Source: Pseudomonas sp. 14P_8.1_Bac3
Lineage (GTDB): Bacteria > Pseudomonadota > Gammaproteobacteria > Pseudomonadales > Pseudomonadaceae
DNA length: 64,000 bases
Direction of reading: 5' to 3'
NCBI RefSeq assembly: GCF_025466085.1
Contig: NZ_JANLOD010000049.1
Location: forward strand, 186,001-250,000
The position numbers were made by a program, and so were the translations under genes. Shown piece by piece: positions 57,423-64,000 of this stretch. The notes beneath the pieces were generated by a model. The model had not been told where the DNA came from. It saw nothing but the letters and a program-made list of their open reading frames with translations, and ran no database searches. Position 1 is the first letter of the stretch, and each line of letters begins with the position of its first letter.

Positions 57423-59885
57423 TCAGAACTCGTAACTGACACTGGTGTAATAAAACGCCCCCTGGGCTCCTTCGGGACTGGTGATCGAATACTTCGGCAC
57501 GCCATACAGCTGCGCGCCGTCGGCCTTGTCCGGATGGGTATCGAACAGGTTGATCGCACCCACCGAGACCTTCAGCGCCTTGTCGAAGGTGTACGACAAG
57601 TCCAGGTCGGTGACCCATTGCGGGCTGTAGGTCTGGTCCAGGGTCGGGTTGGTGGCGTTGAGGCTTTTCCACTCGCCATAACGGCGCTGAGCCACGGTCA
57701 CACCCCAGTTCTCATACAGCCAGTTGGCGCTGAGAACCAGTTTGGTTTCAGGCGTGCCGTCCTCGATCAGGCCCTGGGTAGTGCGCCCGACAATCTGCGA
57801 ACCGCGGATGTTGCCGACATCCCGCAGCGCGGTGATTTTCGTGTTGTTCTGGCTCACGCCGCTGCTCAGGTTCAGGCGGCCCCACTGCTGCAGATCGAAC
57901 TGATAGTTGCCGGTCAGTTCGATCCCGTCGGTGCGGGTGTCGGCAACGTTGGTGTAGAACGCCGCGCTCTGGATGTTCGCGTACGGCGTACCGGCGAAGA
58001 TCGGCGAGACCACCGCCGCCGGCAACTGGTCGGAAAGGGTGATGCGGTTGTCGATGTTGATCCGGTAGGCGTCCAGCGTCACTGACGCATTGGCCAGCGG
58101 TCGCCAGACCAGGCCGAGGGAGTAGCTGGTGGACTCTTCCGGTTTCAGCGACTTGCCGCCGAGCAACGCTGCTTCCGGGCTGTCGGCGCGCAATGTGCGT
58201 TGTTGCACCTCGGCGTAATTGCCACTGCCCGGCGGCTGCTCGACCACCTGCACGCTGAACGAGGACAAACCGCTTTGCACCAGGGACGGCGCGCGATAAC
58301 CGGTGCTGGCCGTGGCCCGCGCAGCGATCTGCGGCGTGAAGTCATAACGCAGGGAGAGCTTGCCGTTGGTGGTGTCGCCGAAGTCCGAATAGTGCTCGGT
58401 GCGCACCGCGATGCCGGCCTGGAATTTCTCGGTGATCTGACCTTCGGCGTCGATGTACGCCCCCAGCACGTTGCGATCCAGGGAGGCCGCATCGACCTGG
58501 GTGATGCCCGAGTAGTAACCCGGGATGCGCCGGCCGGTGACCGGGTCGACGGTGTTGAACAACGGACCGTTCTGCCAGCCGGCCGCTTCGCCCGCGCTCA
58601 GTTCGTAGTTCTCCTGGCGCCAGGCCAGGCCGGCGGAGAGCGTCAGCGGCTTGAACAGCAGGTCGGTGGGGAAGTCCCGTACCCAGTCCAGGGTGACGTT
58701 GGTCTGATCGGCCTCACGTTCCCCGGTGTAGATTTTTTCCGGGCTGGTGGCGCCCCAGCTCGGGTTGATCGCGTTACGGTCGGTGGACTTCAGGGTGTTG
58801 TTGCCATGGTTCACGGCGAGGTCGAATTTGCCCAGCAGGTCGTCTTCGTAACGCAGGCCTCCAGTCAGTGCGTAGTCTTCCAGCGAATAGCGGGTGATTG
58901 GCAGGCGCCCGTCCGGGAAGCGCCGCAGGGCGGTGCTGCTGTAGTTGTTGCGCAGCGTGGTCGGCGGGTCGAAGAAGCCTTCGGCGTCGGTGTTCTTGTG
59001 GGAGTAGGTGGCGAAGCCATAGGCGGTCAAGCCTTCGCCTATCCCGACTTCGCTGTTGGCGGCGAAGTTGTATTGGTCCGAGACATTGCCCGAGCCCCAG
59101 CGCCAGGTGCGATAGCGGTTGTTCTGTTCGCGCGGGGTGTTGATGCTGGTGGACCCGGGGTAAAAGATCCGGTTGTCGGGGTTGGTGTCGCTGGCCGGGT
59201 CCTGGCTGCCGGCGTCGAAACTCAGGGTCAGGAAGCCGTCGTTGGGCAGGGCAAAACCTTTCCAGCCGCTGAGTTTGCGCGAAATGCCGTCGCCTTTGTC
59301 GTAGCCGCCGAAGCGGTAGCCGAGGTTGCCGCCGTCGTCCTTTTCCTTGAGCACGATGTTGATCACCCCGGCGATGGCGTCGGAGCCGTACTGGGCGGCG
59401 GCGCCGTCGCGGAGGATTTCCACGCGCTGGATCGAGCTCAAGGGAATCAGGCTCAGGTCGACCGCCGCCGCGCCCCGGCCGTTGACCAGGCTCTGGCGGG
59501 TGACATTGGCGCTGGTGTGACGGCGTTTGCCGTTGACCAGCACCAGCACCTGATCGGAAGCCAGGCCGCGCAGCGAGGCGCCTTGGGCGATGGAACCGGC
59601 GAAGGCGCCCTGAGGTGCTTGCGGATAGCTGAACGACGGCGACAGTGCGGTCAACGCGCCGGACAGGTCGCCGGCGCCGGTCTGTTGCAGCTGCTCGCCC
59701 GACAGCACATCGACCGGCGCGGCGCTTTCCAGGGCCGTGACATCACTGCGCCGGGTGCCGACCACGACCACGGTGTCGAGGTGATCGCTCTTGGCGGCAG
59801 GTTGAGTGTCGGCAGCTTCGACAGGCATGGCAAGGCTGCCAACGACCAGCGCGATGGCGCCGGCCAAAGGAGTGCGATGAAACAT
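57423..59885 (-). CDS. TonB-dependent receptor (first), sulfur-acquisition locus
   Basis: An 820-residue precursor. The ATG at 59885 has GGAAGGAA upstream and a signal peptide ending MPVEAA; the longer frame is translated repeat DNA and is rejected. A TonB-box-like DTVVVVG, then the plug domain (VDVLSGEQLQQTGAGDLSGAL, SIQRVEILRDGAAAQYGSDAIAGVINIV), then the barrel with TGYRAPSL and final aromatic YTSVSYEF. It imports a substrate too large or scarce for porins. Next to an ABC system of sulfonate type, a sulfonate or sulfate ester is likely. Confidence 0.9.
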   Translation of the reverse strand: MFHRTPLAGAIALVVGSLAMPVEAADTQPAAKSDHLDTVVVVGTRRSDVTALESAAPVDVLSGEQLQQTGAGDLSGALTALSPSFSYPQAPQGAFAGSIAQGASLRGLASDQVLVLVNGKRRHTSANVTRQSLVNGRGAAAVDLSLIPLSSIQRVEILRDGAAAQYGSDAIAGVINIVLKEKDDGGNLGYRFGGYDKGDGISRKLSGWKGFALPNDGFLTLSFDAGSQDPASDTNPDNRIFYPGSTSINTPREQNNRYRTWRWGSGNVSDQYNFAANSEVGIGEGLTAYGFATYSHKNTDAEGFFDPPTTLRNNYSSTALRRFPDGRLPITRYSLEDYALTGGLRYEDDLLGKFDLAVNHGNNTLKSTDRNAINPSWGATSPEKIYTGEREADQTNVTLDWVRDFPTDLLFKPLTLSAGLAWRQENYELSAGEAAGWQNGPLFNTVDPVTGRRIPGYYSGITQVDAASLDRNVLGAYIDAEGQITEKFQAGIAVRTEHYSDFGDTTNGKLSLRYDFTPQIAARATASTGYRAPSLVQSGLSSFSVQVVEQPPGSGNYAEVQQRTLRADSPEAALLGGKSLKPEESTSYSLGLVWRPLANASVTLDAYRINIDNRITLSDQLPAAVVSPIFAGTPYANIQSAAFYTNVADTRTDGIELTGNYQFDLQQWGRLNLSSGVSQNNTKITALRDVGNIRGSQIVGRTTQGLIEDGTPETKLVLSANWLYENWGVTVAQRRYGEWKSLNATNPTLDQTYSPQWVTDLDLSYTFDKALKVSVGAINLFDTHPDKADGAQLYGVPKYSITSPEGAQGAFYYTSVSYEF

Positions 59886-59940
59886 GAATAGATTCCTTCC
59901 AAAAAAGTACGCCGGCCTGGTGATGGCTTCCCAAGCGGCA

Positions 59941-60427
59941 ACGCATGACTTGAGGGCCCCATCGCCAGCAAGCCGGCTCCTACAGGGTGAGCGGTGTTGC
60001 TGAAGCTGGGTGCGCCACATCCTTGTAGGCGCCGGCTTGCTGGCGATGGCGTCCCGACCGGCGACGCATGACTTAAGGGCCCCATCGCCAGCAAGCCAGC
60101 TCCTACAGGGGTGAGCGGTGTTGCTGAAGCTGGGTGCGCCACATCCTTGTAGGCGCCGGCTCGCTGGCGATGGCGTCCCGACTGGCGACGCATGACTCGG
60201 GGGCCTCATCGCTGGCAAGCCAGCTCCTACAGGGGTGAGCGGTGTTGCTGAAGCTGGGTGCGCCACATCCTTGTAGGAGCCGGCTCGCTGGCGATGGCGT
60301 CCCGACTGGCGACGCATGACTTAAGGGCCCCATCGCCAGCAAGCCGGCTCCTACAGGGGTGAGCGGTGTTGCTGAAGCTGGGTGCGCTACATTCTTGTAG
60401 GAGCCGGCTTGCTGGCGATGAGGCCCT
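59941..60427. repeat. Tandem BIME array, four units of ~124 bp
   Basis: Four near-identical units begin at 59941, 60064, 60188 and 60312 with ACGCATGACT. Each has a REP (ATCGCCAGCAAGCCGGCTCC), the constant linker GTGAGCGGTGTTGCTGAAGC, and an inverted REP (TGTAGG-GCCGGCTTGCTGG). It fills most of the 562-bp gap between the two TonB genes. The copies differ at a few bases, so the expansion is recent. Confidence 0.95.
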
Positions 60428-60447
60428 CGAGCCACGCGCAATCCGGA

Positions 60448-62718
60448 TCAGAAGCGGCTGGTCACGCTCAGGCCAACCGTGCGCGGGTCGCCGTAGGTGA
60501 TGACGTATTGACCCAGGGTGCCGTTCGGCCGGCCATGGACCTGGTAGCGACGGTCGGTGACGTTGTTGACGAAACCGGTGACGCTGAGTTTTTCATCCGG
60601 GCTGTACCAGGTCAGGCGGCTGTTGGCCAGGGTGTAGTGGGACTGGCTGAGCGTCTTGTCGGCGCTGCTCTGGCGATCCGCGAGGAAATATTCCTTGTCG
60701 CGGAAACTCACGTCACCACCGGCCACCAGCTTGCCGCCGATTTCCAGCGGGAAGGTGTAGTCGGCACCGAGCGACACCACGTTGCGCGGCGAGCGCACGA
60801 AGCTGTTGCCGCTGTAGTCACCGGTCACGACGCCGGTGTTCGGGTTGGTGTTCTTGAAGTCGGTGTATTCGGTATCAAGGAACGACACCGCCGCCCGCAA
60901 GTGCAGGTAATCGGTCGGCTGGCCTTCGAGCTCCAGCTCGGCACCCTTGACCGTACCCTTGGCGCCGTTGGTCAGCGCGGTGGTCAGTACGCCATTGTTG
61001 ACCGTCAGCAGGTTCACCTGAATGTCCGAATAGTCGTAGTAGAAGATATTCGCGTTGGCGGTCAGGCGATGGTTGAACCACTCCGACTTGAGGCCGATTT
61101 CGTAGGCGTCGAGCTGTTCCGGGTCGACCGTGGTCAGCTGCGCAAGGCTGGTGGACAAACCGGTGTTGAAGCCACCGGAACGGAAACCGTGGGCGTAGCG
61201 AAAGAACACCCGCACGTTGTCGTTGATCCGGTATTCCGGCGTCAGGTCGTAGGTCCAGGCTTCCCAGGTCTTGTTTTCATCACGACTGCCGTTGGTGCCG
61301 ACGCCACCCAGCGGCACCAGCGGACCGTTGGCCGTGGTGCGGGTCAGTTGGGTCAGGTCGAGGTCGATGTCTTTCTTTTCCTGGGTCCAGCGCAGGCCGC
61401 CGGTGACGCTGAAGTTGTCGGTGAAGTCGTAGGTCAGGTTGCCGAACAACGCATAACTGTCGGTGGTGTGATCGAAGCCCAGATCACGGTAATCGGTGGC
61501 ACCACCGGTCTGGTTCGAGCCGGTGCCGTTGGGCGTCGGCCCAGGCGTGATGATGCGCTGGGCCGAGCTGTCGAGGTCCTCGTGGAAGTAATGCGCGCCC
61601 ACCAGCCAGCGCAGGGACTCCTGCTGTGGCGAGGCCAGGCGCAGTTCCTGGGAATACTGGGTGTACTTGTTGTCGGAAATCGCCGCGCCGTTCACTTCGT
61701 AAGGTGTGTAGTCGGCATCACTGGTGGATTGGCCGCGGATGTAGTCATAGGCGCTGATCGAGGTCAGGGTGTAATCGCCCAGATGCCAGTTCAGGGTCAG
61801 CGAGGTGCCGTCGTGATTGAGCTTGGAATCTTCATTGACGTTGATCGCGATGTCGCGCCCGCTCGGCCGTTGATAGCCGACGTTGTAATAGCGGCCTTCG
61901 GTCAGCGAGCCGTTGCTGCCGTCGCCTTTGAATTCACGACTGTGAATCTTCAACAACGCATCCAGGTCCGGGTTCACCTGGGCGAGGAATTGCAGGCGCA
62001 CGGCTTTCTTGTTGACGTCGCCGTAGGTGTTGTCGTCGACGAGGTTCTTCTGGAAGCCGTCCCGTTCTTCGGAATACAGCGACACCCGCGCCGCGAGTTT
62101 TTCATCCACCAGCGCGCCGCCGAGGGCACCGCTGACAATCCGTTCGTTCTTGCTGCCAAAGCCGATGGTGCCGAACCCGTCGGTGTCGAAGGTCGGCTTC
62201 CTGGAGATGATGTTCACCGCACCGGCGGTGGTGTTCTTGCCGTAAAGAGTGCCCTGCGGACCGCGCAGAATCTCGACCCGCTCCAGGTCGAACAACGGCC
62301 CGCCACCGGCAATCGGTGCGTTCAGATAAACGTCATCGGCGTAGATCCCCACCGGGAATACCGTGGCCGCGCCGGTGTCACCGGTGCCCAGGCCACGAAT
62401 GTACCAACGCGGTCGTCCATCGCCGTCGGGGTTTTTCGCCGCGACGTTGGGAACGAAAGTCGTCAGGTCGCCGATGTAGCGCACGCCGTCCGCCACCAGG
62501 TTGGTGCCCTGTATCGCCGACACCGCGACCGGAACGTCTTGCAGCGTTTCTTCCCGGTGTTGAGCGGTGACGGTGACGGTCTTGAGTGAAGGCTCCGTGG
62601 TGGTCTTGTTGCTGTCGGCTTCCGTGGCTTCTGCGGCCAGTAACCCCTCGCTGACGCCGCCCCCGGCAAGCAGCAAGCTGAGCCAGATACTCTTGGTGAT
62701 TGGATTAAGTTTATGCAT
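60448..62718 (-). CDS. TonB-dependent receptor (second), sigma-54 promoter
   Basis: A 756-residue precursor. Signal peptide MHKLNPITKSIWLSLLLAGG to about EGLLAAE; TonB-box-like KTVTVTA; plug with REETLQDVPVAVSAIQG, FDLERVEILRGPQGTLYGKNTTAGAVNI, and barrel ending VGLSVTSRF. The plug and barrel resemble FecA/pupB-like and hydroxamate or sulfur-ester receptors of the large proteobacterial group. GGGGGAG precedes the ATG. A canonical sigma-54 promoter lies at 62755-62773. Confidence 0.92.
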   Translation of the reverse strand: MHKLNPITKSIWLSLLLAGGGVSEGLLAAEATEADSNKTTTEPSLKTVTVTAQHREETLQDVPVAVSAIQGTNLVADGVRYIGDLTTFVPNVAAKNPDGDGRPRWYIRGLGTGDTGAATVFPVGIYADDVYLNAPIAGGGPLFDLERVEILRGPQGTLYGKNTTAGAVNIISRKPTFDTDGFGTIGFGSKNERIVSGALGGALVDEKLAARVSLYSEERDGFQKNLVDDNTYGDVNKKAVRLQFLAQVNPDLDALLKIHSREFKGDGSNGSLTEGRYYNVGYQRPSGRDIAINVNEDSKLNHDGTSLTLNWHLGDYTLTSISAYDYIRGQSTSDADYTPYEVNGAAISDNKYTQYSQELRLASPQQESLRWLVGAHYFHEDLDSSAQRIITPGPTPNGTGSNQTGGATDYRDLGFDHTTDSYALFGNLTYDFTDNFSVTGGLRWTQEKKDIDLDLTQLTRTTANGPLVPLGGVGTNGSRDENKTWEAWTYDLTPEYRINDNVRVFFRYAHGFRSGGFNTGLSTSLAQLTTVDPEQLDAYEIGLKSEWFNHRLTANANIFYYDYSDIQVNLLTVNNGVLTTALTNGAKGTVKGAELELEGQPTDYLHLRAAVSFLDTEYTDFKNTNPNTGVVTGDYSGNSFVRSPRNVVSLGADYTFPLEIGGKLVAGGDVSFRDKEYFLADRQSSADKTLSQSHYTLANSRLTWYSPDEKLSVTGFVNNVTDRRYQVHGRPNGTLGQYVITYGDPRTVGLSVTSRF

Positions 62719-62754
62719 GTGAATCTCCCCCGTTAAAGTTTTGCTAAGAGGGCT

Positions 62755-62773
62755 AGAGCAGAGATCGTGCCAA
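62755..62773 (-). promoter_or_regulatory. Sigma-54 (-24/-12) promoter
   Basis: The minus strand reads TTGGCACGATCTCTGCTC: GG-N10-GC with an exact TGGCACG element and CTGC at -12. Transcription would begin near 62746, about 28 bases before the start codon. It requires an enhancer-binding activator such as an SfnR-type protein. Confidence 0.8.
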
Positions 62774-63093
62774 GTGTTTTTAATGGTTCTTTAGTTTTAT
62801 TAAAGTATTGTTTTGTATAGGTTTTATTGTTGATTAAAGTTGCAGGTTCAGGCGTTTTTTAATAGGTGCGTTAGTTGGATCCAGTATGGCGCTAAGAGCC
62901 TGTCATGGATTCAGCAGAAAGTTGCTTGGCGGGTGTTGCTGGAGCAGCAGCGGTGGGGCGGGGATGTGTTGCTGGGCACGCAATGTGTAGGCCTTGCGCA
63001 GGCTATCGCCAGCAAGCCGGCTCCTGCAGGGGTGACGCAAAACCTGTGGGAGCCGGCTTGCCGGCGATTGCGGTCTTACAAACGACGAATGAC
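62774..63093. other. Gap between TonB receptor and binding-protein genes
   Basis: 62774-62870 is AT-rich and is the natural place for an activator site upstream of the sigma-54 promoter. A REP pair lies at 63003-63073 (TATCGCCAGCAAGCCGGCTC and its inverse). No gene recognised. Confidence 0.6.
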
Positions 63094-64000
63094 TCAAACC
63101 GCCAATCGCGACGTCGAACCAATCACCGTCTCCAGCGCGCTGAAATCGATCCACTCGCGCACATCGAACCGTCGTGGAATGAAATCCCAGCGATGCAGGA
63201 AATCGGTGAAATCCTGCAGCGCCTCGATCGAACGTGCATCCAGGGTCGTGCGCAAACGCCGATGCGCATCTTCGCCGTACGCCGCGGCCACCCAGTACTC
63301 GCTGGTGTTCAATTCCCGCGCCAGAAAGCGCCGGGTTTCATCCGGATTGGCCCACGCCCATTGTTCGGTGCGCAACACGGTATCGACGATTTTCACGCTG
63401 GCGTCGAAATGCTCGTGCAGCAGATGGGTGTCCACGGTCAGCGTGCGTGGCGTGCCGTTGTTCGAGCGAATCAGCGGGTCCGGGTGCGAGCCGGTATCGA
63501 CCACCACGTGCAAACCGAATTCGTTCGCCAGGTGGACCGCATGGGCACCCTTGAGGAAGATCGCGTCGATGTCGCCGCGCAACAGGCCGATCAGTTCGTT
63601 GTTGCGTTTGCTGAAGCGCGAAACACCCAGGCTGACTTCCGAGCCGAAGACGTGCTGCTTCTGATCGTCGCTGTAGGTGCCGCCATAGGGATAGTCCACC
63701 AGCTCGACATCGGACACTTCCAGGCCTTCGAGCTTGAGGGCGTTTTCCAGGCCGCGCAGGGCCTGGGCGCGGGTGAAGTCGATTTGCACGTTGGCCCATT
63801 TCGGCACGCCGAAACGACGGTTTTTCAGGTCGCGAATGCTCTTCACACCGCTTTCCGCGGTGGTCAGGATCAACTGCACCTCATCGCTCCACGACAACCC
63901 CAGCACCCGGGTTTTCACGCCGCTGGCGTAGGCCCAGATCGCCGGAATGTTGCCGCCATGGCGCACCGAATTTTTCAGGTGATGGTCGTAGTGGGCTTCG
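63094..64000 (-). CDS. ABC transporter substrate-binding protein, DszB/SsuA-like (5' part beyond window)
   Basis: The frame is open to the right edge, so the N-terminus is missing. About 302 residues are present, starting EAHYDHHLKNSVRHGGNIPA, with the NIPAIWAYASG motif, LKNRRFGVPKW, FLKGAHAVHLANEFGLHVVVD and RFDVREWIDFSAL. The plan is that of sulfonate-binding NMT1/SsuA proteins and of DszB desulfinase relatives. It could be a periplasmic receptor for the ABC system or a cytoplasmic desulfinase; the missing signal region would decide. Either role fits sulfur scavenging with the TonB and ABC genes. Confidence 0.75.
   Translation of the reverse strand, partial: EAHYDHHLKNSVRHGGNIPAIWAYASGVKTRVLGLSWSDEVQLILTTAESGVKSIRDLKNRRFGVPKWANVQIDFTRAQALRGLENALKLEGLEVSDVELVDYPYGGTYSDDQKQHVFGSEVSLGVSRFSKRNNELIGLLRGDIDAIFLKGAHAVHLANEFGLHVVVDTGSHPDPLIRSNNGTPRTLTVDTHLLHEHFDASVKIVDTVLRTEQWAWANPDETRRFLARELNTSEYWVAAAYGEDAHRRLRTTLDARSIEALQDFTDFLHRWDFIPRRFDVREWIDFSALETVIGSTSRLAV

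Noticed and set aside
59886..60317. N-terminal extension of the first TonB receptor, with repeated peptide units
   Set aside because: It is translated BIME array. The ATG at 59885 has a ribosome site and a signal peptide.
59941..60427. CRISPR array
   Set aside because: Units are 124 bp, nearly identical throughout, with no unique spacers; the inverted REP cores mark a BIME array.
62840..63664. Plus-strand 274-residue frame before the right edge
   Set aside because: Antisense to the DszB/SsuA-like gene and to REP units; no start signal or family match.
1..64000. Integrated mobile element or prophage
   Set aside because: No transposase, integrase, phage gene or flanking tRNA seen; modules differ in function but not visibly in base composition.

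Overview
The window looks like chromosomal DNA of a Pseudomonas of the fluorescens group. GC is high. Many intergenic REP/BIME elements carry the typical core GCGAGC-A-GCTCGCTCCTACAG. The gene families are those of a soil pseudomonad: OprD porin, AruI/AruH arginine transaminase genes, sulfur-type ABC and TonB systems, and A-rich Crc/Hfq-like leader motifs. I see no rRNA, tRNA, prophage, insertion sequence or CRISPR. The content is almost entirely uptake and catabolism of unusual carbon, nitrogen and sulfur sources, arranged as self-contained modules, each with its own regulator.

Layout. (1) 2-1057: C-terminal part of an NtaA/DszA-type flavin monooxygenase. (2) 1295-8494: a branched-chain-amino-acid-type (Liv) ABC operon that begins with a shortened AMP-ligase-like gene and ends with a FAD/NAD(P)-binding protein. 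(3) 8669-21136, all minus strand, with a divergent LysR gene at 21312: a catabolic island of iron-dependent alcohol dehydrogenase, crotonase, CaiB CoA-transferase, TRAP transporter (DctP plus fused DctQM), hot-dog thioesterase, two paralogous amidohydrolases, ketoglutarate-semialdehyde-type dehydrogenase, a secreted DUF296 protein and an OprD porin. (4) 22472-23818: a lipoprotein with a sorbosone-dehydrogenase-like propeller. (5) 24324-38889: the arginine transaminase region. It holds an acyl-CoA operon (crotonase, acyl-CoA dehydrogenase, ADP-forming CoA ligase, quinone reductase, TetR), then aruI, then an aruH reading frame fused to an amino-acid ABC ATPase, the rest of that ABC transporter, an EamA exporter, a second BetI-like TetR and an AstE/AspA-type deacylase.

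(6) 39096-40984: a tetratricopeptide-like/winged-helix regulator with a small beta-propeller protein. (7) 40998-48965: a minus-strand operon of aldehyde dehydrogenase, membrane dipeptidase, a 27-codon leader ORF, BCCT transporter, an unrecognised 573-residue protein, a DUF3726-like protein and RidA, with a divergent LysR gene. (8) 48986-52664: LysR, MFS transporter and glucarate-dehydratase-like enolase. (9) 53177-53677: a 166-residue protein made of 41% methionine and 10% cysteine, built from two tandem repeats. (10) 53773-54578: an XRE-cupin regulator coupled to a small upstream ORF. (11) 54855-64000: a sulfonate/sulfate-ester-type acquisition locus with an ABC ATPase, two permeases, two TonB receptors and a DszB-like binding protein. 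One receptor has a convincing sigma-54 promoter.

Regulation that can be read from the sequence: four TTGAAC-N4-GTTCAA-type dyads tie the arginine module to its two BetI-like TetR proteins. Two of the promoters share three further blocks at identical spacing. AAnAAnAA motifs sit in the leaders of many catabolic genes, which suggests Crc/Hfq catabolite repression. The strongest candidates for undescribed biology are the Met/Cys-rich repeat protein, the AruH-ABC ATPase fusion, the BCCT/dipeptidase/DUF3726 operon with its leader peptide, and the TRAP/CoA-transferase/amidohydrolase island.
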